Positions 26,289-35,876 of a DNA stretch of 64,000 bases are shown piece after piece. Source of the DNA: an uncultured Muribaculum sp. (GTDB lineage Bacteria > Bacteroidota > Bacteroidia > Bacteroidales > Muribaculaceae); assembly GCA_910578835.1 (NCBI GenBank), contig CAJTSK010000001.1:62001-126000 (forward strand). The letters are read 5' to 3'. A program made the translations under genes and the position numbers. The notes beneath the pieces are model-generated. The model made no database searches and was not told the DNA's origin. It saw only the letters and a list, made by a program, of their open reading frames with translations. Position 1 is the first letter of the stretch; every line of letters begins with the position of its first letter.

Positions 26289-26792
26289 ATGAGTGGTATA
26301 AACAAGACTAATGCGGCGCGCTTGCTCGACAAGGCTAAGATAGCCTATGAGCTTGTGCCTTATACTGTCGATGAAAATAATCTGGCTGCCGACCATGTGG
26401 CTGAAGAGCTTGGTGAAGATATCAACCAGGTGTTCAAGACGCTTGTATTGCATGGCGACAAGTGCGGATATTTCGTGTGTGTGATTCCCGGCAATATGGA
26501 GGTCGACCTTAAGGCGGCGGCAAAAGCTGCCGGGGCGAAGAAAGCCGAGATGATACCGATGAAGGAGCTTCTGCCTCTTACCGGCTATATCCGCGGCGGC
26601 TGTTCGCCGATAGGTATGAAGAAGAGCTTTCCTGTATATTTCCACTCTACGGCTACTGATTTTGACGTGATTTATGTAAGCGCCGGGGTGCGTGGACTGC
26701 AGTTGAAGATTTCACCGGCATCCCTGATCGGCTATGTGCGCGCCACGGTAGCAGATATTGCCATACCTATGCAAGATAAGAAAAATGAATAG
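26289..26792 (+). CDS. ybaK: Cys-tRNA(Pro)/Cys-tRNA(Cys) deacylase, YbaK/EbsC family
   Basis: 167 residues. It hydrolyses cysteine mischarged on tRNA-Pro. YbaK signatures: INQVFKTLVLHGD with the key lysine, YFVCVIPGNMEVDLKAAAKA, RGGCSPIGMKK and VIYVSAGVRGLQLKISP. ATG at 26289 matches the family N terminus (NKTNAARLLDKAKIAYE); the longer upstream frame runs through the terminator and promoter and is rejected. The ATG lies 6 nt after a -7 box, so the mRNA may be leaderless. Stop overlaps the aroC start. Confidence 0.9.
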   Translation: MSGINKTNAARLLDKAKIAYELVPYTVDENNLAADHVAEELGEDINQVFKTLVLHGDKCGYFVCVIPGNMEVDLKAAAKAAGAKKAEMIPMKELLPLTGYIRGGCSPIGMKKSFPVYFHSTATDFDVIYVSAGVRGLQLKISPASLIGYVRATVADIAIPMQDKKNE

Positions 26793-27858
26793 TATCGGAG
26801 AGATATACCGGCTTACCACATTTGGCGAGTCGCATGGTGTTGCGGTGGGCGGTGTCATTGACGGGATGCCCGCCGGAGTGGATATTGACCTTGACATGGT
26901 GCAGCGTCAGCTTGACAGGCGTCGCCCCGGACAGTCGGCTATTGTCACTCCTCGCGATGAAAAAGACCGCGTAAAGATATTAAGCGGTATTTTTGAGGGG
27001 AAGTCGACAGGCACACCTATCGGATTTATGGTCGAAAACGCCGACCAGCATTCGGGCGATTATGAAAATATACGCCACACATTCCGTCCGTCGCACGCCG
27101 ACTACACCTATACCGCCAAATACGGGCTTCGCGACCATCGCGGAGGTGGCAGGTCGTCGGCGCGAGAGACAATCTCCAGGGTTGTCGGCGGAGTTTTTGC
27201 CATGCAGGCGCTTGCCTTGGAGGGTATAAGCGTTTATGCCTACACGTCGCGTGTAGGCGACATCGCTCTTGATGACGACTATACTCTCTATGACCCCTCC
27301 CTGATAGAAAGAAATGCCGTGCGCTGCCCCGACGCTGCAAAAGCGGCGGAGATGGAGAGCCTTATCGCCGCCGTGAAAAAGGAGGGCGACACGATAGGGG
27401 GCACAATCACCTGTGTGATAAAGGGCGTGCCTGCCGGACTCGGTTCTCCCGCTTTCGGCAAGCTTCATGCGCGCCTTGGCGCCGCTATGCTGTCGATAAA
27501 CGCAGCCAAAGGGTTTGAGTATGGCATGGGTTTTGAAGGCTCATGCCGGCGCGGAAGCGAGATGATTGACCTCTTCTCGGCTGATGGAGGCAAGGTACAC
27601 ACGCTTACCAACCATTCTGGGGGAATCCAGGGTGGTATCTCCAATGGCGAGGATATATATTTCAAGGTCGCTTTCAAGCCTGTGGCGACATTATTGAAAG
27701 AAGTTGCCACGATTGACGACTCGGGATGTGACACAGTGCTGAAAGCGCGCGGACGTCATGACCCCTGTGTGCTTCCCCGCGCCGTGCCTGTGGTTGAGTC
27801 GATGGCGGCGATGGTAATCCTTGACGCGTGGCTCATGAACAAGACTGTACACATGTAA
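26785..27858 (+). CDS. aroC: Chorismate synthase
   Basis: 357 residues. Converts EPSP to chorismate, the last common step of the aromatic pathway, with reduced FMN. Signatures: TTFGESHGVAVGG at the N terminus, HADYTYTAKYG, DHRGGGRSSARET, GFEYGMGFEGS and GRHDPCVLPRAVPVVESMAA. Start overlaps the ybaK stop by 8 bp. Full length and intact. Confidence 0.97.
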   Translation: MNSIGEIYRLTTFGESHGVAVGGVIDGMPAGVDIDLDMVQRQLDRRRPGQSAIVTPRDEKDRVKILSGIFEGKSTGTPIGFMVENADQHSGDYENIRHTFRPSHADYTYTAKYGLRDHRGGGRSSARETISRVVGGVFAMQALALEGISVYAYTSRVGDIALDDDYTLYDPSLIERNAVRCPDAAKAAEMESLIAAVKKEGDTIGGTITCVIKGVPAGLGSPAFGKLHARLGAAMLSINAAKGFEYGMGFEGSCRRGSEMIDLFSADGGKVHTLTNHSGGIQGGISNGEDIYFKVAFKPVATLLKEVATIDDSGCDTVLKARGRHDPCVLPRAVPVVESMAAMVILDAWLMNKTVHM

Positions 27859-27864
27859 CTGACG

Positions 27865-28761
27865 ATGGCAAAGCCGTATCGTGATTTCAGTGATTTCCTC
27901 GCCACTCACTTTGCGGGGAAGATACAGAAGATATCAATCAATGCCGGATTTAGCTGTCCGAACCGCGACGGGACTCTCGGCACCGGAGGATGTACTTATT
28001 GTAACAACCAGACATTCAATCCGTCATATTGCGCTCCGTCGCTCACCGTCACGGAGCAGCTTGAGGAGGGGAAACGCTTTTTTGCGCGTAAATATCCCTT
28101 GATGCGCTACCTTGCATATTTTCAGGCTTATACGAGTACCCACGGCGATATAGAGCGGTTGAAGTCGCTTTATGAGGAGGCGCTTGCCGTTGACGGCGTG
28201 GTGGGGCTTATCATAGGGACACGCCCCGACTGTATGCCCGATGAACTTCTTGATTACCTTGAATCGCTTGCCGCCCGATGTTTCGTGCTTGTGGAATATG
28301 GCGCCGAGAGCAGTCATGACTCGACACTTGAGCTTATCAACCGTTGTCACACATGGGGACAGACTGTCGAAGCCGTCAACCACACGGCGGCGCGTGGCAT
28401 TCATGTCGGGCTGCACATGATCATGGGATTGCCGGGCGAATCGCTGGAGATGATGCTGAGTTCGGTCGACGCTCTATCCGCGCTCCCGATTGACACAGTG
28501 AAGTTTCATCAATTGCAAATAATACGCGGCACACGCCTTGCCCGTGATATCGAGATGGGCTTATACGATGTGCCGCGGATGTCGGTTGAGGAATATATCG
28601 ATTTGTGTGCTATGATTGTGCAGCGCATAAATCCCTCTATTGCAATCGAGCGCTTTACAAGTCAGTCGCCTGAAGAACTGCTGATTTATCCCAAATGGGG
28701 ATTGAAAAATTACCAGTTTGTTAATCTGTTGCACCGGCGTCTTTGTAATGCCGGTCACTGA
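27865..28761 (+). CDS. TIGR01212 family radical SAM protein
   Basis: 298 residues. The cluster-binding motif is the family variant CPNRDGTLGTGGCTYC (Cys31, Cys43, Cys46) rather than plain CxxxCxxC. Other features: YFQAYTSTHGDIERLKSLYE, EYGAESSHDSTLELINRCHT, HVGLHMIMGLPGES. TIGR01212 (YhcC-like) proteins are related to Elp3-type enzymes; the substrate is unknown, tRNA being one suggestion. It follows aroC by 6 bp and is probably cotranscribed. Confidence 0.88.
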   Translation: MAKPYRDFSDFLATHFAGKIQKISINAGFSCPNRDGTLGTGGCTYCNNQTFNPSYCAPSLTVTEQLEEGKRFFARKYPLMRYLAYFQAYTSTHGDIERLKSLYEEALAVDGVVGLIIGTRPDCMPDELLDYLESLAARCFVLVEYGAESSHDSTLELINRCHTWGQTVEAVNHTAARGIHVGLHMIMGLPGESLEMMLSSVDALSALPIDTVKFHQLQIIRGTRLARDIEMGLYDVPRMSVEEYIDLCAMIVQRINPSIAIERFTSQSPEELLIYPKWGLKNYQFVNLLHRRLCNAGH

Positions 28762-28763
28762 GG

Positions 28764-29219
28764 TTATTGCGCGGAGGCGTCAGCTTCCTGCTGGGCAATC
28801 ATCTCCTTTATCGCGTTTTCGTACACCTCGGCAGACTGTACACCTACGGCTCCTTTAAACGGATGGCTTCCTGCGGGGAAAAATACCACGAGGGGGATGG
28901 AGGATATGCGCAGGTCTTGTGCCACCTGCTGGTTTTCGTCAATATTCATTTTGTAGAAATCCACTTTGTCGCCATATTTCTGCGCAAGCTCTTCGATTAC
29001 CGGAGCAAGACGCAGGCAGGGCGCACACCAGGGAGCCCAGAAATCGACTACGACGGGGCGCGCAAGAGTCATGTCGGTAGAGTCATTGCGATAGTTGAAT
29101 ACATCTTCGATAAAGCGGGTCTCGTTTATCTCTTTTACTTTTTCTGCCTCTTGCGCCGACATGGCGAATGACATTGCACTGATTGCGACTGCTGCCGCAC
29201 ATAGAATTAACTTTTTCAT
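28764..29219 (-). CDS. Periplasmic thioredoxin-like protein
   Basis: 151 residues with a signal peptide (LILCAAAVAISAMSFAMSAQ), then a thioredoxin fold: PVVVDFWAPWCAPCLRLAPV with the redox pair Cys65-Cys68 in WCAPC, and a cis-proline in SSIPLVVFF. The central pair is Ala-Pro rather than the Gly-Pro of cytosolic thioredoxin. A role in periplasmic disulfide exchange is likely, direction unknown. It lies 23 bp from the next minus-strand gene start and may be cotranscribed with the acetyltransferase. Confidence 0.88.
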   Translation of the reverse strand: MKKLILCAAAVAISAMSFAMSAQEAEKVKEINETRFIEDVFNYRNDSTDMTLARPVVVDFWAPWCAPCLRLAPVIEELAQKYGDKVDFYKMNIDENQQVAQDLRISSIPLVVFFPAGSHPFKGAVGVQSAEVYENAIKEMIAQQEADASAQ

Positions 29220-29242
29220 ATTCTCTTGTTAGTTTTGCTTTG

Positions 29243-30298
29243 TTAGTCGAGCATCAGACTTATAAACGGTCTTACTGCGGGGAAATCGAGCAACTTGCGG
29301 GTGACATCGTTGCCAAAGATGATGGAAGTGAGCACCTCTATGTCGATGTCGTAGTCAAGTTTACCCTTGTAAGTGTCGGTCTTGAGGCATTCACCTCCCG
29401 ACATGACAAATACACCGTTGTTTTCTGCGATAATCGGGTCGGTAAGACGCATGGCAAGCTTCAGCTTTGGATAGGCGCCGGCTATTATTGACAGGCATTG
29501 TTCCACGTTTATGATACGGCACATGCCACGTGGTTGCAACTCGTCGTCATCGGGTTTATAATAACCGTAGACTGTCATGGGCATGCCGGCAAATTCCCGG
29601 TGAAGCTCTTCAAGCACCGCATTGCGTGTATCCTCGTCGATGGCAAGGACATCCTTGACCACAGCCTCGTCGTCGACAGGAACGGCAAAAGCCATTGCCA
29701 CGGGTCTCCCATCGCCGTCGGAAATAGCGGCGACAGTTCCCGCATCGGCGGAGTTGTCCATCAAAATCTGGTGATACTGCTCTTCGGTGTGTTGCACGGT
29801 ACATTGACGGCGTTCCATCATCTCCCTGAAAAAACTATAGGCTTCCGGGGAGTCGAGCGACTCATAGAGAGTGTAATTTCCGTCGTGCCGGAATGTATGG
29901 GCCGAAGTGTAACGTTCAATGTCGACATAAAACACCGGAGAGAAGCTGAAATGCCCGTAATAGTGATAGAGCCATTCATTGGCGGGGATAAGGGTGCAGA
30001 AAGTGTCGCCACGGTCATAGGAGCAGCGTAGCGCTTCCCTCATAAGTGTCGACATGCATCCCTGGTCGCGCGACTTGCCGGTTGTTGCCGCACCGCAGAT
30101 GTAGCTTACAGAAGTCGTTACGCCATGAAAATTCATGGCGTAACGCTGTAATAACATTGAACTTATCGGTCGATGGTCTTGCTCAAGCAGCAGCGCGTCG
30201 TCATCGCGATACACTTTTGAGAAAAACATATCGACATATTGGTCGGAATCGTTGAAACATTCGCGCCAAAGTTTTAAAACAGCGTCTTTCTTTTTCAT
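29243..30298 (-). CDS. GNAT family N-acetyltransferase
   Basis: 351 residues from ATG at 30298. The N-terminal half has a GNAT core: SYICGAATTGKSRDQGCMSTLMREALRCS, where RDQGCMS corresponds to the acetyl-CoA pyrophosphate loop, and FCTLIPANEWLYHYYGHFSF. The C-terminal half is probably a second, degenerate GNAT domain plus a small tail, as in Eis-like enzymes. Cytosolic. The acceptor substrate cannot be inferred. Confidence 0.78.
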   Translation of the reverse strand: MKKKDAVLKLWRECFNDSDQYVDMFFSKVYRDDDALLLEQDHRPISSMLLQRYAMNFHGVTTSVSYICGAATTGKSRDQGCMSTLMREALRCSYDRGDTFCTLIPANEWLYHYYGHFSFSPVFYVDIERYTSAHTFRHDGNYTLYESLDSPEAYSFFREMMERRQCTVQHTEEQYHQILMDNSADAGTVAAISDGDGRPVAMAFAVPVDDEAVVKDVLAIDEDTRNAVLEELHREFAGMPMTVYGYYKPDDDELQPRGMCRIINVEQCLSIIAGAYPKLKLAMRLTDPIIAENNGVFVMSGGECLKTDTYKGKLDYDIDIEVLTSIIFGNDVTRKLLDFPAVRPFISLMLD

Positions 30299-30347
30299 AC
30301 ACTGGTATAACAAGTGCGCGATTGATTATGTTTCGTGGCTATGGCGC

Positions 30348-31868
30348 TTATCCCTGATGAGCGTCGCGGAGAAGGTCGTTGACGGTCTTTACGGGATTGA
30401 AAGTGGCGATGGGCACTTCTACAAATACGGTGTTCCAGTCGCTCATTGCTCCGTTCCAAAGACCGGGCAGCTCAAGGGCGCGGAGCTCTTTTCCGTTTTT
30501 CGACTTTGACGAGATGAAACCGGTGTCGGGGTCAACGTAGGCGGGGAGGTCAAACTTCTTTCCGTTGATGTCTTTCACGTAGCATACGAGGTCAACCGGG
30601 TTGAAGTGGGTAGCTTTGCCTACCATCTCCTTGTAAGATGCGTTGTCGGGGTCAATCTGGGTGCTCTCCAGAATCTGCGGGGAAGTGGAACCGTCGGGAT
30701 TATAGGTGATGTAGGGACCTCCGCCGGGCTCGCCTTCGTTGCGTACCATGCCGCATACTCTTATCGGACGGTTGAGCTTATCTTTGATATATAGCACGAG
30801 GTCGGCATCTTCAAGCGACTTCATCTTTTCGTCGCGTATGTTGAGAGTGTCGTGCATGAATGCTATCATCTCTCTTACATCGTCGATGGTGTACTTGCCG
30901 GCATTAATCATTTCGAGATAAGCTTTTACCTTGTCCTGTACTTCCATGAGGTAACCGGCTATAACCTTCTTGTAGTCGATGGTGGTGTCACGCTTTGAAT
31001 CGGGTACCACGTTGTCGATATTCTTTATGAAGATTACAGCTGAATCGATGTCGTTGAGGTTTTCGATAAGCGCGCCGTGACCGCCGGGACGGAATAGCAG
31101 GTTGCCGTTTTCGCGGAAGGGGGTGTTATCGGGGTTTACAGCCACTGTGTCGGTGGATTTTTTCTGCTCCGACAGGCTGATATTATATTTCACGTTGAAA
31201 CGCTTCTCTATTGCCGGTACGGAGTCGGCGATTTTTTTCTCGAAGAGAGCGCGGTGTTCAGGTGACACGGTGAAATGCAGGTTTACGATACCCTTGCTGT
31301 TGGCTGCTGTCTGCGCTCCTTCAACGAGGTGCTCTTCAAGCGGGGTGCGTGCGCCTTCCGGATATGCGTGAAATTCGAGAAGACCCTTGGGTAGGTTGCC
31401 GTAGTTAAGTCCCTCTTTTCCAAGAAGAGCGGCTACGATATCTTTGTAGCGGCGGTCAGCTTTGAGGGTGTCGAGGTCGGTGTCATACAGCTTTTTAGCC
31501 ACTTTGTCAAGTTCGGGATAGAAAGCAAAGCGGTTAAGGTCGGCAATGAATTTGGCGACGGCACTTCCCTCGGCAGGCTCGTTGGCTTCGCCGTCAAGAA
31601 ACTCGAAAAGAGCCTTGAACATGCGCGATGCGGCTCCCGATGCAGGCACAAATTTATATACTTCGCCGCCATCGGCAAGAAACTTGTCCCAGCGGGCTAC
31701 TGCTTCTTCTCTGCCTTTTTCGTCAAGGCTGGTGATTCCGGCGCCTATGCGTGCGGAGTCAAGTATGCGCAGGTAAGGGAATCCTGTCTCGAATCGATTT
31801 ATTTGTGCATTGAAGATTTCAGGAGTGATACCCCTTTGTTCAAGTGTTTTTGCGTCTTCAGGTGTCAT
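30348..31868 (-). CDS. DUF4301 family protein
   Basis: 506-residue soluble protein matching DUF4301: KTLEQRGITPEIFNAQINRF, then FVPASGAASRMFKALFEF, FRPGGHGALIENLND and GEPGGGPYITYNPDG. The GAASRMFK and GGHGALI segments look like sugar-nucleotide or phosphate-binding loops (inference), and related proteins have been likened to nucleotidyltransferases. No reaction is known to me. Common in Bacteroidetes. Its own -7 box lies about 40 bp upstream. Confidence 0.8.
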   Translation of the reverse strand: MTPEDAKTLEQRGITPEIFNAQINRFETGFPYLRILDSARIGAGITSLDEKGREEAVARWDKFLADGGEVYKFVPASGAASRMFKALFEFLDGEANEPAEGSAVAKFIADLNRFAFYPELDKVAKKLYDTDLDTLKADRRYKDIVAALLGKEGLNYGNLPKGLLEFHAYPEGARTPLEEHLVEGAQTAANSKGIVNLHFTVSPEHRALFEKKIADSVPAIEKRFNVKYNISLSEQKKSTDTVAVNPDNTPFRENGNLLFRPGGHGALIENLNDIDSAVIFIKNIDNVVPDSKRDTTIDYKKVIAGYLMEVQDKVKAYLEMINAGKYTIDDVREMIAFMHDTLNIRDEKMKSLEDADLVLYIKDKLNRPIRVCGMVRNEGEPGGGPYITYNPDGSTSPQILESTQIDPDNASYKEMVGKATHFNPVDLVCYVKDINGKKFDLPAYVDPDTGFISSKSKNGKELRALELPGLWNGAMSDWNTVFVEVPIATFNPVKTVNDLLRDAHQG

Positions 31869-31908
31869 GAGTTAGTAGATTTGGTTATTAGTTGATTAGT
31901 TAGTAATG

Positions 31909-31916
31909 CAAATATA
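31909..31916 (-). promoter_or_regulatory. -7 box of the DUF4301 gene
   Basis: Minus strand TATATTTG (31916-31909), 40 bp before the start codon; no TTTG at -33. Confidence 0.45.
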
Positions 31917-31931
31917 GTAATAAATTCCGTA

Positions 31932-33938
31932 TTATCGTGTCATTCGTTTGAGAAGATTATAACTCGGGACAATGCCAAGTTCTCCGGCTTTGCTAAGGTC
32001 GGCTATACCTGCCTCGCGGTTGCCGAGTTTGAGGTAAAGGTATCCGCGGTTATAGTACGCCTCTCCAAATTCGGGCTTCAGCTCGATTGCTTTTGTGTAG
32101 GCGCTGATTGCCGATGTGAAATCGCCGTTTGCCACAAGCAGATTTCCCTTGTTGTAATGGGCAAACGGCATGCGCGGCGATAGCTCGATGGTCTTGTCGA
32201 CGTCGTTCATCACCTCGGTGTTGACCATTTTGGCGGTCTGCATGCGCAGGCGCGAGTCGTCATGGTTGTTATTGTCGCCGATAGATGTGACATCGGCATT
32301 TTTAAGCCGAGCATTGGCGCGCAGGAAGTAGGCGAGGGTGAAATCGGGCGCCAGTTCCACGGCTTTGTTCAGGTCGGCGATTGCTGCCTGGTAATTTCTC
32401 AGTGTATAGTAGTCCATCGCCCTTCCGAAATAGTCGATTGCGCGCGGTGTATGGGTTGAGATGTAGGAATTATAATACTCAATCGATTTGAAATGACGGG
32501 CTATGGCTTCCTCGTCGTTGAGCTGAGGCTCATGGTTGGTGACCATGACTACAAAACGAAGCATGCGGGTAGCGTTTATGTCGTCAATCTCCTTTATATA
32601 GTATGGCACTTCTTTTATCTCAGTCGTGGTGACATAATATGAGGGGGTGAAATATGGCTCTATTTCGATTATCACATTCTTGTCCTGGACGCGTCCCTTT
32701 ATGCCGGCGGTGTTGTACTCCTCTTTCACCTGGGCATTGTTGGCAATGGTCACCAGTGAAGTAAAGCGGTTGGCGACATCCTCCTGGGTTTCCGGCACGT
32801 CGTTGCCGGGAGCACCCTCGTCGCCGGTGTTTTCGACCGGCTGACGTGATAGTGCCAGCGACTTGCGGTAGTCGCGTTCGGCCTTTGCCGTCTCACCCAT
32901 CAGACGCAAGCTTTCCGACCTCACGAAGTAGGCTCCGGAAAAGTCGGGAAACGCCTCGATTACCTTGTCGAGGTCGGCTACAGAACTCTTGTAGTCGGCT
33001 ATGTCCTTATAGAGCAGCGCACGGTTGTAAAGCGCGTGGTAGTTGTCGGGGTCAAGCCCTATCACCTTTGAAAAGTCATCGATAGCCTTGTTGTTGTCGT
33101 GCACCTCGGCGCGCAGCAATCCGCGGTTAAACAGGGCTGTGGCGTTGAGCGGTTCAAGCTGTATCGCGTAATCGTAGTCGGCCATTGCGCCAAAATAGTC
33201 GTCAAGATTGTAACGTAGAAACGCCCTGTTGATGAAAAATCCGGCAAACTGCGGTTGCAGCTTTATTGCTTCATCCATGTCGGCGAATGCCTTGGCGAAG
33301 TCTTTTGACGATGAAATGGCGATGTCGGCACGCATCACATAAGCGTTTGTTGCGTTCTTGTTAAGTTCAAGCGCGCGGTTTATGTCATCAAGCGCCGCGA
33401 TGGTGTCGCCGGTGGCGAGGCGCAGTTTGGCTCTTCCGATATATCCGTTGTCAAAGCGCGGATATGCTTTTAGAAGTGTGGAAAATGACTTTTCGGCAGC
33501 CTCGTAATCTTCGATTTCCTCTTCGGCGAGGGCTTTGTTGAACAGTATTCCGCGGTTTTCGGGCAGCTGTTCAAGCGCTCTGTCGTAATCTTCAATCGCC
33601 TCGCGGTGTCGTCCGAGATTCTGGCGGGCGATACCTCTCACTTCATAGGCGTTGGTGATAAACGGGTTTTTCTGTATTGCCATCGAGGCATCTTCCTCGG
33701 CACCGCGGTAGTCGTCGAGGCTGAGCTTTGCGATAGCCCTGAAAAAGTAGGGTTGAGCGAGATACGGTTTTGCGGCTATCACCTGGTTGAAATACTGGAT
33801 TGACAGCACATAATCTTCGAGATATAGCGAATTTTGCCCTATGCGCAGCACCTGGTCAGTGTTGACCTGTGCTTGAGAACGGGTCGCCGTGAGTGAACAT
33901 AATATGATGAAAAATAGTATATATTTCAGATGTTTCAT
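31932..33938 (-). CDS. Large exported TPR protein, 668 aa
   Basis: Signal peptide YILFFIILCSLTATRSQAQ, then about ten to twelve tetratricopeptide repeats in two blocks (about 30-360 and 480-660), for example PYFFRAIAKLSLDDYRGAEE, GILFNKALAEEEIEDYEAAE and FAHYNKGNLLVANGDFTSAI. They are separated by a non-repeat linker of roughly 100 residues (about 370-470) with a DKNVIIEIEPYFTPSYYVTT strand region. TPRs mediate protein-protein contacts; this is probably a periplasmic scaffold. The specific partner is unknown. Divergent from NDH-2. Confidence 0.83.
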   Translation of the reverse strand: MKHLKYILFFIILCSLTATRSQAQVNTDQVLRIGQNSLYLEDYVLSIQYFNQVIAAKPYLAQPYFFRAIAKLSLDDYRGAEEDASMAIQKNPFITNAYEVRGIARQNLGRHREAIEDYDRALEQLPENRGILFNKALAEEEIEDYEAAEKSFSTLLKAYPRFDNGYIGRAKLRLATGDTIAALDDINRALELNKNATNAYVMRADIAISSSKDFAKAFADMDEAIKLQPQFAGFFINRAFLRYNLDDYFGAMADYDYAIQLEPLNATALFNRGLLRAEVHDNNKAIDDFSKVIGLDPDNYHALYNRALLYKDIADYKSSVADLDKVIEAFPDFSGAYFVRSESLRLMGETAKAERDYRKSLALSRQPVENTGDEGAPGNDVPETQEDVANRFTSLVTIANNAQVKEEYNTAGIKGRVQDKNVIIEIEPYFTPSYYVTTTEIKEVPYYIKEIDDINATRMLRFVVMVTNHEPQLNDEEAIARHFKSIEYYNSYISTHTPRAIDYFGRAMDYYTLRNYQAAIADLNKAVELAPDFTLAYFLRANARLKNADVTSIGDNNNHDDSRLRMQTAKMVNTEVMNDVDKTIELSPRMPFAHYNKGNLLVANGDFTSAISAYTKAIELKPEFGEAYYNRGYLYLKLGNREAGIADLSKAGELGIVPSYNLLKRMTR

Positions 33939-34027
33939 AACGCGTGACTGATTGTCATATAATATTGATGTAAAGTTACGTCAATAAAATTTATTATCGG
34001 GAAATTTTGAAAAAAATAACATATACG

Positions 34028-35299
34028 ATGGACGCTAAAGAAAAAGTAGTGGTGATAGGCGGAGGATTTGCCGGTATCAATTTTGTAAAGCGGCTCGACA
34101 GGCGACGTTACGATGTGACTCTTGTCGACCGTAACAATTTCCATAGTTTCCCTCCGCTATTTTATCAGGTGGCGGCATCGGGACTTGAGCCGGCGAGCAT
34201 ATCGTTTCCGTTCAGGCGCGAGATGCGTAAGATGACACCAGGTGGCACTTATCACATGGGGGATGTAAAGGCTATCGATATTGCCGGGAAGAAAGTGGTG
34301 ACGCAGTATGAGACGCTGCATTACGACCGCCTTGTTATAGCTACCGGTACAACCAATAACTTTTTCAATATGCCCGACATCTATAAGCGCGTGTTCACAA
34401 TCAAAAGCACCGGCGAGGCGATACGCTGCCGCAACGAGATACTTGACCATCTTGAACGCGCAAGCATATGTCGTGATGACGAGGCGAGAAAGAGGCTTTT
34501 AAGCTTCACGGTGATAGGAGGCGGTCCCACAGGCGTCGAGGTTGCGGGGGCACTTGGGGAGATGAAGAGGTATATACTCAAGCGCGAATACAAGTCGATA
34601 CCTCCGGAGCAACTTGTGATAACTCTTGTCGAGGGCTCTGACAGGCTGCTCCATGCTATGAGCGAGACAGCCTCGGAGTTTGCGCTCAAGTATCTTAAGG
34701 AGTTATCGGTCAATATAGTGCTGAAGCAGACAATGAAGTCATATGATGATAACGTGATTACATTTGCTGACGGCACAACCCAATATTCAGGAATGGTAAT
34801 CTGGACTGCCGGGGTTACAGGCGAAACTATCTCCGTGGAAAATGGCACAATCGAGCGCGGTCCCGGCAACCGCATAATGGTTGATGCCTTCAACCGGGTC
34901 AACGGTCACGACGATATTTTCGCCCTCGGTGATATCGCTATATATTGCGACGACCGATATCCGCGAGGTTGCCCGCAGCTTGCCCAGGTGGCTATACAGC
35001 AGGCGCGCAATCTTGCAAAAAATCTCAATTCGGGAGCTATGAAGACTCCTTTTGTGTATAACGACAAGGGGTCGATGGCTACTATCGGGCGTAACCGTGC
35101 TGTCGCCGATTTGAAGCATGTGCGTCTGACCGGATTTGTCGCCTGGTTTGTGTGGATGTTTATCCACCTGATTTCTCTGCTCGGCATGCGAAACAAGATG
35201 GTCGTGCTGACCAACTGGGTATGGGCATATTTCTCTTATCCGACATCGTTGAGGCTGCTTTTCCGTCCGAGCCGTTATCCTCTGCGCGACCGTCCCTAA
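34028..35299 (+). CDS. ndh: Type II NADH dehydrogenase (NDH-2)
   Basis: 423 residues from ATG at 34028 (the longer frame begins with TTG). Two dinucleotide folds: FAD site VVVIGGGFAGINFVKRL at 7-23 and NADH site FTVIGGGPTGVEVAGALGEM. Further, FALGDIA is the FAD-contacting motif and the C-terminal segment FVAWFVWMFIHLISLLGMRN is an amphipathic/hydrophobic membrane anchor. It oxidises NADH and reduces quinone without pumping protons. Last 4 bp overlap the convergent DUF3592-like gene. Confidence 0.92.
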   Translation: MDAKEKVVVIGGGFAGINFVKRLDRRRYDVTLVDRNNFHSFPPLFYQVAASGLEPASISFPFRREMRKMTPGGTYHMGDVKAIDIAGKKVVTQYETLHYDRLVIATGTTNNFFNMPDIYKRVFTIKSTGEAIRCRNEILDHLERASICRDDEARKRLLSFTVIGGGPTGVEVAGALGEMKRYILKREYKSIPPEQLVITLVEGSDRLLHAMSETASEFALKYLKELSVNIVLKQTMKSYDDNVITFADGTTQYSGMVIWTAGVTGETISVENGTIERGPGNRIMVDAFNRVNGHDDIFALGDIAIYCDDRYPRGCPQLAQVAIQQARNLAKNLNSGAMKTPFVYNDKGSMATIGRNRAVADLKHVRLTGFVAWFVWMFIHLISLLGMRNKMVVLTNWVWAYFSYPTSLRLLFRPSRYPLRDRP

Positions 35300-35718
35300 T
35301 AGGCGAAAGCACGTCGGCGGCGCACTCTTATGCTGTCGGGGTAGGCGCGACTGATTCCGGGATTGGAAAGCGCGTAATCCATAGGTATGGAGTCGCCTTG
35401 GCCTATGCGCCGCAGCATCGGGTGGCGTGTGCTTACATCGTCATGATATTCCGTGCCGTCGACTGTCCAGGTATAATATATTATTGATTCTGTATAGGCG
35501 GGCATCTTGCGATAACGGTGTTTGCCCACTTTCTGCATATGCTCTTCATGATGTCTTCGTTCTACCTTTTCGATGACGGCTTTGATGCGGCATGAGCCGG
35601 CTTCAAGCTGTCGGTATTTGTAGCAGGCGCGCATTGCCACACAAGCGATTACAAGTAGGGTTGCTATGACAAAGCCCCATATTATTTTCTGAAATAGTGA
35701 TTGAGGTAAGACTTTCAT
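35296..35718 (-). CDS. DUF3592-like membrane protein, 140 aa
   Basis: One N-terminal membrane helix (IIWGFVIATLLVIACVAM), then a small beta domain: SCRIKAVIEKVERRHHEEHM, SIIYYTWTVDGTEYHDDVST, GQGDSIPMDYALSNPGISRA. The G-D-x-I-x-x-x-Y-x-x-x-N-P pattern resembles DUF3592. Function unknown. ATG at 35718 is chosen over 35724. Convergent with and overlapping ndh. Confidence 0.6.
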   Translation of the reverse strand: MKVLPQSLFQKIIWGFVIATLLVIACVAMRACYKYRQLEAGSCRIKAVIEKVERRHHEEHMQKVGKHRYRKMPAYTESIIYYTWTVDGTEYHDDVSTRHPMLRRIGQGDSIPMDYALSNPGISRAYPDSIRVRRRRAFAY

Positions 35719-35784
35719 TGACACTCACAAAAATAAATTTTCTAAAAATCGGGGTCAAAGTTAAGTAAAATCATGGTTTTTACT

Positions 35785-35792
35785 TACCTTTG
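35785..35792 (+). promoter_or_regulatory. -7 box of the C10 protease gene
   Basis: TACCTTTG, followed by GCC; 84 nt before the ATG at 35877. No TTTG at -33. Confidence 0.45.
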
Positions 35793-35876
35793 CCGCCTAA
35801 AAAGTGCTACGTAGTTTTATAGTGAATGGTACTTTGTATTGTATGTGCGAAAAAAATAGTTGTTAATTAAAATAAT

